Assembly (NCBI RefSeq): GCF_002845745.1
Contig: NZ_PIUM01000002.1
Span: 1 to 64,000 of the forward strand
Origin: Telmatospirillum siberiense
Lineage (GTDB): Bacteria > Pseudomonadota > Alphaproteobacteria > Rhodospirillales > Magnetospirillaceae
Length of the DNA stretch: 64,000 nucleotides
Reading direction: 5' to 3'
Position numbers and translations under genes: made by a program
The notes under the pieces: generated by a model
Told to the model about the DNA's origin: nothing
The model's input: only the letters and a program-made list of their open reading frames with translations
Database searches by the model: none
Shown here: in pieces, positions 10,824 to 19,248 of the stretch
Layout: the number at the start of each line of letters is the position of its first letter
How positions within the stretch are numbered: the first letter of the stretch is position 1

Positions 10824-10888
10824 CCGGGCGGGATGAACGCCCGGAAACTCAGTTATGCCGGCGAAAAGTCAGATCAACGGCTCGCCGG
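10824..10888 (-). terminator. Hairpins after fliK, possible terminator
   Basis: Just beyond the fliK stop lie CCGGCGA/TCGCCGG (10858-10864 with 10882-10888) and a tighter hairpin CCGGGCG/CGCCCGG (10824-10830 with 10838-10844, 7-base loop). Neither is followed by a clear U-run, so rho-independent termination is only possible. They separate the fliK and fliF units. Confidence 0.35.
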
Positions 10889-10890
10889 TA

Positions 10891-12879
10891 TTATACGTTG
10901 ATGTCGAGACCGCTGCCTTCGCCACCGGTCTGCTGCAAGGCGGCCAAGGCCTGGGCGGCGGCTCCCCCCTCTTCGTCGTCTTCCCCGGAATTATCGCCGG
11001 CGAGGCCGGCGTTGTTTCCATTCTGTCCGGTTTGCCCGTTCTGGGCCGCCTGACGCTGCTGTTCGTCGCGCAATTGGAAGCTCAGCGAGTTCGCGTCCGT
11101 GCTGAGGCCGGCATTGTTCAAGGACTGCTGCAGACTGCTGGCATCGTTTTTCAGCAGTTGCAGGGTTTCCGGGCGATCTGCGGTCACGGTCGCCTTCACT
11201 TGTCCGTTCTGCATCTCAAGCTTGACGTCGACCCGGCCGAGATCCGCCGGATGCAGTTGCAGGCTCAGGGTATCCGTGCCGTCTTTCAGGCTTTTGCTCA
11301 GTTGCACCTTGATCTGATCGGTCGGACTGGGTTGAACCGTCTGGCGAACCGGCTGGGAGGAGCTTACCGAGGAGGTTTCCTGCGCCTGGGTCAGGCTTTG
11401 GACGCCACCAGGGGCGGCGATGACGGCATCGGTCGCCAGATTGGCTTTTACTTCGACGGGGTTGGATGAGGAAGCCGCCGCGCCCGTCAAGGTCATCGCG
11501 GTCGCGATATCGGCCTTGCCCGCCGAAGACGACGCGTCGAGATGGAAGGCGTCCTGTTCTCCCGAAAGTCCGAAAGCCGAAGCCGATGATCCGCTTCCCT
11601 TGGTGTCGGCCTCCTGGTCGCCGGATGAGGTGGATGTCCCGGATTGTCCGCCCGACTGGGAGGTAATCGGTGAGACGCCCACGGTCAGGCCGTTCTGGCC
11701 CAAGGAAGATGTGTCGACCGAAGTCGCGGTCGCCGGTTCCGCGCTGGTGGCGGCGGCGGCAACGGCGGCATTGGACGCCAATTGACTGGTGTTTTGCTGG
11801 GGCACGCTTCCCGAGGTTGCCGTGCCGGAGCTTTTCACCGAAACCCGCGTCGAACCGGCGATTTGACCCAGCGAGGCGGCTTGTGTCGCGGTGGCGGAAT
11901 CCGCGGTCTGCGACGATTGTGTCGCAGTCTGCGCGTCGGCATTCTGCCCGGCCTGAGGTTGTGCCGCGTCGGCGGATGGGCTCTGGGAGGCCGCCAAACC
12001 GGAGATCTGTCCGCTGGCGTCTTGTTGTCCGGTCGATGCCGATGCGGAAGGAGTGGTTGTCTGTCCGTCGGCGCCGGCCGTTTCCGGCGAGGCGGCCGAG
12101 GCCGGAGATTGGCCGAGCGGATTGCCGCCCGACAAAGGGTCCATCGCGTCGGAAGGTACGCTCGAGCCGGTTTCGGATCGGCTATCCGTTCCGTTCGGCG
12201 ATGTCTCTGTCGTCTGGGCGGCGGGGGCGGACGCCTGAGCCGCCTGAGCCTCTTGAACCGCGTCGTTCGTTTGGGGTGGAACGCCGTTTCCGGCCGCTGC
12301 GGCCGTCGTGTCGGCCGTATTGTTGGCTTGGGTATCCGCTTTCCGGCTTTGTTTGCCGGCGCCGGCCGTCGAGGATTTTGCGGTTCCGGATGACGATGCG
12401 GGCGGGGCTGCGCGCGGGCGCGTCGGGAAACTCCCCTGGCTGTTGCCGATTTGCGCGGGGGTTGCGGACCCGCTCGAGGCCAGGGCCGAGCGTTGTTGAG
12501 CCAAGCCGGACGAGTTTGAGTCGGTCAGAGTGGACGTGCCGGTCCTCGTCAGGTCACGGGAAGACGGGGGCGACATCATGGCCGACGAGTCCAGCGACGC
12601 CGTCAATGCATCGGTGGAAGACGACTGCAGCGCGCTGAGCGAGGTGCTGGTCCCTCGGCGCGTCGAGGCCGTTTTCGCATGCTTCTCCGTGGCGTCGCCG
12701 CCGGAAGGTTGAGACCTGCCGATGGCGGCGGGGTCCTGGGATTGGTCTTGCCCCAGCGTGGAAACCGATTGCATGAGGAGATTGGCGAAGCCGTCGGAAC
12801 TTCCGTCCGACAGGCGATTGACGGTCAGGGGCGTTGCAGAGGTGCGGTTGGATTGTACTGCAATGGCCTCTAGCGCCAT
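10891..12879 (-). CDS. fliK: FliK, flagellar hook-length control protein
   Basis: A secreted molecular ruler. Most of the protein is Ser/Thr/Ala/Gln/Gly-rich low complexity, as expected for the ruler part. The C-terminal 170 residues contain the conserved Flg_hook domain (DTLSLQLHPADLGRVDVKLEMQNGQVKATVTAD, then LQQSLNNAGL and LSFQLRD), which interacts with FlhB to switch export specificity from hook to filament. The frame can start at ATG 12954, but a sigma-54 promoter lies inside that extension (12922-12939), and ATG at 12879 has an AGGA ribosome site, so I place the start at 12879 (662 residues). It lies downstream of flgK and upstream of the fliF operon. Confidence 0.9.
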   Translation of the reverse strand: MALEAIAVQSNRTSATPLTVNRLSDGSSDGFANLLMQSVSTLGQDQSQDPAAIGRSQPSGGDATEKHAKTASTRRGTSTSLSALQSSSTDALTASLDSSAMMSPPSSRDLTRTGTSTLTDSNSSGLAQQRSALASSGSATPAQIGNSQGSFPTRPRAAPPASSSGTAKSSTAGAGKQSRKADTQANNTADTTAAAAGNGVPPQTNDAVQEAQAAQASAPAAQTTETSPNGTDSRSETGSSVPSDAMDPLSGGNPLGQSPASAASPETAGADGQTTTPSASASTGQQDASGQISGLAASQSPSADAAQPQAGQNADAQTATQSSQTADSATATQAASLGQIAGSTRVSVKSSGTATSGSVPQQNTSQLASNAAVAAAATSAEPATATSVDTSSLGQNGLTVGVSPITSQSGGQSGTSTSSGDQEADTKGSGSSASAFGLSGEQDAFHLDASSSAGKADIATAMTLTGAAASSSNPVEVKANLATDAVIAAPGGVQSLTQAQETSSVSSSQPVRQTVQPSPTDQIKVQLSKSLKDGTDTLSLQLHPADLGRVDVKLEMQNGQVKATVTADRPETLQLLKNDASSLQQSLNNAGLSTDANSLSFQLRDEQQRQAAQNGQTGQNGNNAGLAGDNSGEDDEEGGAAAQALAALQQTGGEGSGLDINV

Positions 12880-12921
12880 AATTTCTGCTTCCTGCTGCGG
12901 GTCAATGGACTGGAGTATGTG

Positions 12922-13018
12922 AAGCAATTCCCGGGCCAACTGGAGCGTTGCCAAGAGGTGCGCTTTTTCGCCAATTCAGCCATCCGGAAGGATTTGCCGA
13001 AGTGAGCATTATTTGCCG
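12922..13018 (-). promoter_or_regulatory. Sigma-54 promoter of fliK with two FlbD-like sites
   Basis: Minus-strand 12939-12922 reads TTGGCCCGGGAATTGCTT: TGGCCCG, four bases, TTGC, matching the -24/-12 consensus with one change. Upstream on the same strand are CGGCAAATAATGCTCA (13018-13003) and CGGCAAATCCTTCCGG (12999-12984), weaker members of the motif family, centred about 98 and 79 bases before the inferred start near 12912. The core CGGCAA is exact in both. This placement is typical for an enhancer-binding activator such as FlbD. Confidence 0.6.
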
Positions 13019-13083
13019 GGCGGTCAAAGTTTCCTCTTGGGAAAAGGCAATGTCTGCTCCCCCGATTTCGCCGGTCCCTCTGG

Positions 13084-15870
13084 TCAATGGACCGGCGCGT
13101 CCAGGCTTCCGAACAATTGAGCCATGGTAGAGACGATGCGCGACGAATCGTGGAATGCCTGTTGATAGGCCGTCAGCGTCGAGACCGTATCGTTCATGTT
13201 CATGCCGCCGACTCGCGAATGTTGCAGTTTCAGTCCGTCGAGCAGCGTGCGCTGGAAATCGATCTGTCCGCGTGAGACGGTTGCCTGAGCCTTCACCGTG
13301 GCGATGATCGTTTCAGCGTAGTTGGTCAGGGTATGGCTGCCGCGCGGCATGTTGCCCGCCGCGCCGAGATTGACCTGTCCGCGCAGCAGATTGGCGATTC
13401 GGGTGATGAATGCCGGGTCGTCGAGGATCGAGGCATCGGTGAGGATGTCCGCGCTCAAGCTCAAAGACTGGGCCGTTCCCGGAATGGCCGTCGTGGTGAA
13501 AACCCCGGTCGGAGCCTTGCCGTCGAAGGCGTCGAAGGGGGTCGCGGCCAAGACGTCGTTCAGGCCAAGGAAATTGGTGAATCCCGGGATCGCTTGCGTC
13601 GCCGGCGGATTGAGCCCCAGGCTGTCGCGCACATTCAATTGCAATGCCAGCGTGTCGCCGCCTCCCTGTCCTTTCCATTCTCCCTGAAAGGCGAGGGGGA
13701 GGCCGGTGTCGGAAGCGATTTCCAGGAAGGAGTAGTCGCCGATCTCTTCCACCGAGGCCCTGATGCCGCATGCGGCGAATGGCTCCGTGGGGGCATTGAT
13801 CGTCTCGGCGATGGTTTGCAGATCGCTGCCTGCCTTGACGTCGAGCCGGCCAACGGCCTTTCCGTCGAGATTGACGGCCAAGGTACCGCCAGCGGCGGAA
13901 AAGGCTTCAGCGGGACTGCTGCGGAACGAGTCCGGCGCGCCATCCATCCGCATTTTCTGGCCCATGGGGGCGGCGATCTTCAGGGCGACCTGATTTCCGG
14001 CATGGATGACCGTCGCCTTGATGTCTTTTTTCTTGGCGGCCCCGTTGATCTGCGACGTGAGGGTGGCAAGCGTCCAGTCGGGTCTCAGGATGAGTTGCGC
14101 GATCAACTCGCTTTCCTGATTGCGAAACACCAACGGTCCATCCAGGCCCAGCGGAGTCGTCGCGTCGGGCCGGGGAGAGCTGAGGAAGCTCGATCCTTGC
14201 GAATCGGGCTGATAATTGACCACAACGTCGTCTTGCGCTTGGTCGGGGGCCGGCCGAAGCCCCAGGCCGGCGACGACATTCGTTCCGCCCATGTCGGGTT
14301 CGATGCTGATGTCGCTGCCGATGGTGGTGGCGACGTGGAGGGCTACGCCGCTTTCGGTTTCGATCACGCTCGCATCCAGCCCTTCCAAACTCTTGAGCTT
14401 GCCGGCGATGGCGGTGAGGCTGTCGCCTGGAACGATGGGCTGGGGAGGATTGGCGCGGTCCGTGGAAATGAGGTTGCCGGCGCTGTCGGTGAAGGCGATC
14501 GTTCCGGAAAGGCCGAGCGGCTTATTGGCGTCGGCGACGCTGGACGAACGATAGGCGAGGCTCCGCTGGTCTTGAAATGTTAGCCCGGTGACGGAGCCCT
14601 GGGGTAGATGGAAGACGATCTGCCCATCCTCGTTGAGGCTGGTGTAAGGCTCGCTCCGGGTCCCGAGACGCTGAACGAACCAGCGATTCAAAGCCATTGC
14701 GGCCTGGGGGGCGGTCCATGGGCGGTTGCCGGGCAGTCCGTTGGAGCGCAGATACTGCTTCATCAGCAGGGACAGGCCGACGCTGGCGGCCGGCTTTCCC
14801 TCGGCTGTCGAAAGGCTGAGGATGACATCGCCCCCCAACAGGGTGAATTTCTGTATCGTGGGATCGGTGAAGCGTCTGCTGCCGCGGCGGGTGGACGTCA
14901 ACCCCTTGCGGGCCAATGCCCGGTTGCTGATCTGATTGATATGCGACTGTAGTGTTTGCGCCAAAGTGTCCAATTGGCTCTGCACGTTGGGCAGGGTGGC
15001 GTCTCTGGTTTTCAAGAGGGTGTGGAGCGTGCCGGCCGTCACATGGCCGCTGATGTCGATCCCATTGGCCGTGATTCCGCTCAATCCGCCGTTGGACAGC
15101 GTCATCGACGGTTCGATCTTCGCGGTGGCCTTGTGCTCAAGGGGGGTTACCGAGCCGTTGATCAGAGGGGTGCCGCCCTTGGTGTAGAGCGAGACGGTGC
15201 CGTCGTCACGGTTGAAAGAGGCAAAATCGAAGGTGCCGGACAGAGTGTCGAGCACCGCGTCCCGTTCCGTTCCGATGGCGCTGCTCGACTGCCCGACCGC
15301 CGCGTTGAAGGCGATCTTATTGTTGAGATCGGCAATTTGCCGCAAGATCGCATTCGCTTTCCCGACGGTAATGCCGATATCGCTATCGGCCTGGCTTCTC
15401 AGGGCCTGGATCTGCGTCGTCGTGGTTTTCAGCTTATCGGTGAAGGTCGCCGCCGCCCGCATCACGGCTTTCGAGGAAGCCCCCTGCTGGTCGGCCATGT
15501 CCGCAAAGGCGTCTGTCAGATCGCGCATCGAATGAGCGATGGAGGCGGGATCCTCAGGCGCACCCAGAAGCTTCTGGAGCGTTTCGCTGATCTTGTCGTC
15601 GGCCAACAGCGTATGCAACGTTCCGATGGCATCCCGGATGCTGGCTTTCAGGCCCTCTTCGACGCTGCTCTGGATGGCTTCGAGGGGGAACAGGGCACCC
15701 AGAATCCAGGATTCGTCGGGGCGCTCGGTTTTGGTCTTTTTCGTTTTCGGCGCGGCCGCCGCGGCCATCGCGGCGCCCGCCGCATAGGCGGCCCCGCCGT
15801 TGGACGCGGCCTGTTGCTGCGCCCAAGTCAGGCCATTGGTTACCGCGCCTGTTTCCCCCGTGGCCGCCAT
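13084..15870 (-). CDS. flgK: FlgK-like hook-filament junction protein (HAP1), atypical N-terminus
   Basis: A 928-residue protein. The central part carries FlgK traits (ADSDIGITVGKANAILRQIADLNNKI, then AVGQSSSAIGTERDAVLDTLS), and the C-terminal helix (MNMNDTVSTLTAYQQAFHDSSRIVSTMAQLFGSL) is the classic FlgK D0 segment that packs in the axial core. The partner N-terminal D0 helix, normally LxxAxSGLxxxQxxLxxxSxNIANxNTxGYSR, is absent. Instead there is an Ala-rich segment, a Lys-rich stretch (PKTKKTKTE) and a helical region. The upstream 87 bases cannot encode the missing part. It lies after the flgN-like gene and before fliK. It may be a divergent HAP1, a filament accessory protein, or work with another FlgK elsewhere. 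No FlgL is present. Confidence 0.75.
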   Translation of the reverse strand: MAATGETGAVTNGLTWAQQQAASNGGAAYAAGAAMAAAAAPKTKKTKTERPDESWILGALFPLEAIQSSVEEGLKASIRDAIGTLHTLLADDKISETLQKLLGAPEDPASIAHSMRDLTDAFADMADQQGASSKAVMRAAATFTDKLKTTTTQIQALRSQADSDIGITVGKANAILRQIADLNNKIAFNAAVGQSSSAIGTERDAVLDTLSGTFDFASFNRDDGTVSLYTKGGTPLINGSVTPLEHKATAKIEPSMTLSNGGLSGITANGIDISGHVTAGTLHTLLKTRDATLPNVQSQLDTLAQTLQSHINQISNRALARKGLTSTRRGSRRFTDPTIQKFTLLGGDVILSLSTAEGKPAASVGLSLLMKQYLRSNGLPGNRPWTAPQAAMALNRWFVQRLGTRSEPYTSLNEDGQIVFHLPQGSVTGLTFQDQRSLAYRSSSVADANKPLGLSGTIAFTDSAGNLISTDRANPPQPIVPGDSLTAIAGKLKSLEGLDASVIETESGVALHVATTIGSDISIEPDMGGTNVVAGLGLRPAPDQAQDDVVVNYQPDSQGSSFLSSPRPDATTPLGLDGPLVFRNQESELIAQLILRPDWTLATLTSQINGAAKKKDIKATVIHAGNQVALKIAAPMGQKMRMDGAPDSFRSSPAEAFSAAGGTLAVNLDGKAVGRLDVKAGSDLQTIAETINAPTEPFAACGIRASVEEIGDYSFLEIASDTGLPLAFQGEWKGQGGGDTLALQLNVRDSLGLNPPATQAIPGFTNFLGLNDVLAATPFDAFDGKAPTGVFTTTAIPGTAQSLSLSADILTDASILDDPAFITRIANLLRGQVNLGAAGNMPRGSHTLTNYAETIIATVKAQATVSRGQIDFQRTLLDGLKLQHSRVGGMNMNDTVSTLTAYQQAFHDSSRIVSTMAQLFGSLDAPVH

Positions 15871-15905
15871 GCTCGCACGTCCCCCGTGATCCGTTTACGT
15901 CCGGT

Positions 15906-15936
15906 CCGCATCCGGCGGCGGGGCCGCCGGATGCGG
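15906..15936. other. Perfect 14-base inverted repeat between flgN-like and flgK-like genes
   Basis: CCGCATCCGGCGGC (15906-15919), a GGG loop and the exact complement (15923-15936) form a very stable hairpin 22 bases beyond the flgN-like stop and 36 bases before the flgK-like start. No U-run follows on the minus strand, so an intercistronic RNA stabiliser or attenuator of flgK expression is as likely as a terminator. Confidence 0.75.
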
Positions 15937-15957
15937 GTATTTCCGATCGATGCCCGC

Positions 15958-16653
15958 TCAGATGGTGTTGTTGTAAGCGAGCGAGACGCCGTTTCGAATG
16001 TAGCCGTCGCACATCATTCCAGCCTTGGAATAGGAGACGTCCTGACGGCGCATCCTGCGGGCGGCGGTATTGATGACTTCGAAGAGCTGTTCGATCGCCT
16101 TCATGTTGGCTTTGAGCAGCGTGGTGTTTTCCTTGGCCCGCTCCTCAAGTCTGCGGACCATGGCGGTCACCAGGCTCCGTTGCTCAGGCGTGATGCCGCG
16201 CTTGTTTTGAGGTTCGGCCAGCAGAGCGCGCAGTCGCTCCTGGTAAAGCCGGGTGGCGGCCATCTTCCGATCGAGCAGGGCTTCGACGGCTTTCGAATCG
16301 CCGGCTTTGAGCGCCTCGTTCTCCTCGATCAAAAGGTCGTCATAGACTTGGATAGCCTCGACCATCGGTCCCAAGCTGCCGGGTAGCGTCCTGGGGTCGA
16401 TTTTGGGCATGGCTTTCGCGGTGCCGGCGGCGGCTTTCGTCGCGGCTGGTCCGGCTGGTCCGGTGGCGGCCGGCTGCCCAGGACGTCCGGCGACGGCGGG
16501 CGGCTTCCCGGGATGGCTCGCGGCCATGGGCGGCCGCGTGGGCTTGTTTCCCACGGCGGGGGGCGCTGGCGGCGGCGCCAACGGAGCGCGCGCTCCAGGT
16601 GCCGCTTTCGGTGGCGGTTTGTGCAGGTTGGAACGCGGCGGCGGAGCGCTCAT
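15958..16653 (-). CDS. FlgN-like flagellar export chaperone with proline-rich N-terminus
   Basis: A 231-residue protein. Residues 1-85 are Pro/Ala/Gly/Lys-rich and probably disordered. Residues 95-231 are helical and charged (VEAIQVYDDLLIEENEALKAGD, LLDRKMAATRLYQERL, then LLKANMKAIEQLFEVINTAARRM and a conserved-looking SLAYNNTI end), consistent with the FlgN chaperone family that escorts FlgK and FlgL to the export gate. Position directly before flgK supports this. The start ATG overlaps the flgJ-like stop as ATGA (16650-16653). The long basic proline-rich N-terminal extension is unusual for FlgN, which is normally about 140 residues. Identity is moderate confidence, based on helical pattern and gene order. 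Confidence 0.65.
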   Translation of the reverse strand: MSAPPPRSNLHKPPPKAAPGARAPLAPPPAPPAVGNKPTRPPMAASHPGKPPAVAGRPGQPAATGPAGPAATKAAAGTAKAMPKIDPRTLPGSLGPMVEAIQVYDDLLIEENEALKAGDSKAVEALLDRKMAATRLYQERLRALLAEPQNKRGITPEQRSLVTAMVRRLEERAKENTTLLKANMKAIEQLFEVINTAARRMRRQDVSYSKAGMMCDGYIRNGVSLAYNNTI

Positions 16654-17024
16654 TGTGTCTTCTCCTGTTGCTTGATCAGCGTGCGCATGACGGCGTCGGC
16701 GATGCCGATACCGCCCTTCTGCGCCATTAACTTTCCGTATTCGTCGAGCAGCATCGGCTTGAACATGTCCTCGCCCGCACCGCCGCCGAACAGCGTATTT
16801 TTGCCGACACCCTCGAACATGTGGCCAAGCATCTGCGACAGAAAGACCGACTCGAAGCTCTGCGCGGCCTTCTTGGCGGCGACCATGTCGATGGGGGCGT
16901 GCGAGGATGAGCCTGTCGTCGCTCCGCTTTGATCGCTCACTTCCTGGGCCGCAAGGGCCTGGGCGTTCATCGCTCGCGTGGCGAGAGCCTGGCTGGCCAT
17001 GCCCTGGGTCGGATCGGTTAGCAT
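16650..17024 (-). CDS. flgJ: FlgJ-like rod-binding protein, single domain
   Basis: A 124-residue protein matching only the N-terminal rod-binding domain of FlgJ: AAKKAAQSFESVFLSQMLGHMFEGVG, then GGAGEDMFKPMLLDEYGKLMAQKGGIGIADAVMRTLI. The C-terminal muramidase domain of enteric FlgJ is missing, as usual in alphaproteobacteria, where a separate lytic enzyme opens the wall. It helps assemble the rod in the periplasm. ATG at 17024 overlaps the flgI stop (TGATG) with GAGG upstream; its stop overlaps the flgN-like start. It is clearly in one operon with flgI. Confidence 0.87.
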   Translation of the reverse strand: MLTDPTQGMASQALATRAMNAQALAAQEVSDQSGATTGSSSHAPIDMVAAKKAAQSFESVFLSQMLGHMFEGVGKNTLFGGGAGEDMFKPMLLDEYGKLMAQKGGIGIADAVMRTLIKQQEKTQ

Positions 17025-18187
17025 CACATCACCTCGATGGTGGCTTGCATGGCGCCGGCCGCCTTGATCGCCTGAAGAATATTGATGAGATCCGTCGGGG
17101 CGATGCCGAGAGAGTTCAGTCCGTCGACCAGTTCCTGAAGCGTCACCCCGCCACGGACCACGGCCAATTTCTTGTCGGCGCCTTCATCGACCTGGATGTC
17201 GGTTCGGTTGACGGTGGTGGTCGATCCGGTGGAGGAGAAGGGCGAAGGCTGGGAGACCTGCGGTGTCTCGGTAATGCGGATGGTGAGGCTGCCCTGCGCG
17301 ATGGCGACCGTGCTGACGCGGACATTCTCGCCCATGACGATGGTGCCGGTTCGGTTGTCGATGACCACGCGGGCGATCTGGTCGGGCTGCACCTGCAATT
17401 GCTCGATGTCGGTCAGCAGCGCCACGGTGTTGCCGAGATAGCGGGGTGGCACGGCGAGACGGACGGTGGCGGGATCCGTGGGGCGGGCCGTGTCGGAACC
17501 CAGATAGGCATTGACGGCCTGGGCGATGCGGCGCGCCGTGGTGAAGTCCGGGTTGCGCAAGGAGATCTGGACCGATTCCATGCGGCTCATGTCGACGCCG
17601 ACCTCGCGCTCGATGACCGCCCCGTTGGCGACCCGGCCGGATGTCGTCACATTCTTTGTGACCGACGCGGCGGCGCCCGAGGCGATGTATCCGGCGGTGA
17701 TCTGGCCCTGGCCGACGGCATAGACCTCGCCGTCGGCGCCAACCAGGGGCGTGACCAGCAACGTGCCGCCGTAAAGGCTGGTGGCGTCGCCCAGCGCGCT
17801 GACCGTCACATCGATGCGTGTCCCCTGCCGGGCATAGGACGCCAGTGTCGCCGTAACGACCACCGCGGCGACGTCCTTCGCCTTCAAGCCGGTGTTCGAC
17901 CCGGCCACCAGGCCGGAGCTGCGGGCGTTGACACCCAACCGCTCCAACATGCCGATCAAGGATTGCTTGGTGAATTCCGAGTTGTCGAGGCCGTCGCCAG
18001 TGCCTTGAAGGCCGACGACAAGGCCGTAACCGATGAGGATGTTGTCGCGCACCCCCTCGAAGGTCGCGATGTCCTTGATCCGCGAACTGGCCTGGGCCGG
18101 CACGCCGGCAAACAACATGGCCAGCGCGCAGAAGCCGGCGACGAGGTTTTTCAGGACAGAAAACGGTCGGGTGTTACCCCTGTTCAT
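17024..18187 (-). CDS. flgI: FlgI, flagellar P-ring protein
   Basis: A 387-residue exported protein. Residues 1-33 form a Sec signal peptide (NLVAGFCALAMLFAGVPAQASS, cleavage likely after AQA). The mature part is colinear with FlgI: RIKDIATFEGVRDNILIGYGLVVGLQGTGD, ARSSGLVAGSNTGLKAKDVAAVVVTA, and the C-terminal VDGLNSLGIAPTDLINILQAIKAAGAMQATIEVM. FlgI forms the ring around the rod at the peptidoglycan layer. It is first in the operon flgI-flgJ-flgN-flgK and divergent from fliX, the same arrangement as in Caulobacter. A strong sigma-54 promoter lies 73 bases upstream. Confidence 0.97.
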   Translation of the reverse strand: MNRGNTRPFSVLKNLVAGFCALAMLFAGVPAQASSRIKDIATFEGVRDNILIGYGLVVGLQGTGDGLDNSEFTKQSLIGMLERLGVNARSSGLVAGSNTGLKAKDVAAVVVTATLASYARQGTRIDVTVSALGDATSLYGGTLLVTPLVGADGEVYAVGQGQITAGYIASGAAASVTKNVTTSGRVANGAVIEREVGVDMSRMESVQISLRNPDFTTARRIAQAVNAYLGSDTARPTDPATVRLAVPPRYLGNTVALLTDIEQLQVQPDQIARVVIDNRTGTIVMGENVRVSTVAIAQGSLTIRITETPQVSQPSPFSSTGSTTTVNRTDIQVDEGADKKLAVVRGGVTLQELVDGLNSLGIAPTDLINILQAIKAAGAMQATIEVM

Positions 18188-18259
18188 GGCGATCTTCTCC
18201 GGTACATCGCTTCAAGGACCTGCGGGTCCCTTGGTGAAGGACAATCAGCGCTGACCTTC

Positions 18260-18366
18260 ATGCGAATCCCGTGCCATGAAGGGAGGGTCAGGAAAACCGC
18301 CATTTTTCGACAGGAAAGAGGCGGCGTCGGCAACTTCTGTCCGGCTATGGCGGCAATTTCTGCCCG
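18260..18366 (-). promoter_or_regulatory. Sigma-54 promoter of flgI with two FlbD-like sites
   Basis: Minus-strand 18276-18260 reads TGGCACGGGATTCGCAT, a perfect -24 element TGGCACG, four bases and a near-perfect -12 element (TCGC for TTGC). Upstream are two copies of the shared motif, CGGCAACTTCTGTCCG (18328-18343) and CGGCAATTTCTGCCCG (18351-18366), offset by 23 bases and centred about 85 and 108 bases before the inferred start near 18250. They lie in the flgI-fliX divergent region of 488 bases, in which I see no further gene; a fliX promoter could not be assigned. Confidence 0.75.
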
Positions 18367-18675
18367 AGGTGTTTTCCCATCGGGTCCGCTCCGTCCCGGT
18401 TTGGCTGAAAATGGAAGGTTATGAACAAGAACCGGATACAAGGCCCGGGGGTGCGGCCTCAACATCGGCGGTCTTTCGAAAGGTGCGGATAAGATGAAAC
18501 AAAAATGCCTGATGTCTCGAATTCTTATCCTTCGCCGATCAAAGGGCTTTGTTTTTTTTCATCCCTGGGGTGATGTGTTGCGGGGGTGACGGCCCCTTGC
18601 CGGATTTCCCTGTTTTCAACGGGACTCCCCACAGTGTACACTCGCCCCTGAAATTCCAGTCTTTGCAGGCGAAGT

Positions 18676-19116
18676 ATGAAAGTTTCCGGCGTCGGAGCGA
18701 CCGCAGGGTCGGGACAATCCAGAAAGACGGCCAAGACCGACAAGACGTCGACGGGTGCCTTTGCGGAGAAATTGGCCGAGACATTCGACGCGGTCGAAGA
18801 GAATCTGGGTGTCGACGCGCCTTCCGCCGTCGGCGGCATCGACGCTTTGCTGGCCGCTCAGGGGGTGGGGGATGCCACCGACGGCGAAGAGCGTCGCCGA
18901 ATGGTGAGATATGGCGAGGATCTTCTCGAGAAACTCGAGGAGATTCGGCATGGCCTGCTGCTGGGCGCCATCCCCAAGGAAAAGCTGATCGCCTTGGCCC
19001 AGATGGTGCGCACCCGCCGGGGGAACGTCGCCGATCCCAGGCTCTCCTCCCTGCTCGACGAGATCGAGTTGCGGGCGGAGGTCGAGCTTGCGAAACTCTC
19101 CGTCCGTGGGGCGTAA
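18676..19116 (+). CDS. fliX: FliX, regulator of FlbD
   Basis: A 146-residue protein matching the alphaproteobacterial FliX family: N-terminal MKVSGVGATAGSG, a flexible middle (TGAFAEKLAETFDAV), the GGIDALLAAQGVGDATDGEERRRMVRYGEDLLEKLEEIRHGLLLG core and the ending DPRLSSLLDEIELRAEVELAKL. In Caulobacter FliX links early assembly of the basal body to FlbD activity, holding FlbD inactive until class II structures are complete. Being divergent from flgI matches Caulobacter. Only a weak ribosome site (AGGCGAAG) precedes the ATG. Its presence with a FlbD whose receiver looks degenerate suggests the same protein-protein control here. Confidence 0.9.
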   Translation: MKVSGVGATAGSGQSRKTAKTDKTSTGAFAEKLAETFDAVEENLGVDAPSAVGGIDALLAAQGVGDATDGEERRRMVRYGEDLLEKLEEIRHGLLLGAIPKEKLIALAQMVRTRRGNVADPRLSSLLDEIELRAEVELAKLSVRGA

Positions 19117-19184
19117 TCGCCCATCCGGTCCGCCTCTCCAATCCGGCGAAATCCATCCCAACCAATCCGTCTTGCATTCCTTTC

Positions 19185-19213
19185 TTGCGGGGATCGGCCT
19201 CGGTCCTTATATT
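19185..19213 (+). promoter_or_regulatory. Sigma-70-like promoter of dksA
   Basis: TTGCGG (19185-19190), a 17-base spacer and TATATT (19208-19213) stand 35 bases before the dksA start. Spacing is ideal and both hexamers are close to consensus, suggesting housekeeping expression independent of the flagellar regulators. Confidence 0.5.
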
Positions 19214-19248
19214 CCGCGGCGGAATTCGCACTCGAACGTGGGGAATGC

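Noticed and set aside
18540-18570. T-run and GGGGTGATGTGTTGC considered as a plus-strand sigma-54 promoter for fliX
   Set aside because: The -24 element is poor (GGGGTGA for TGGCACG); spacing alone is not enough.
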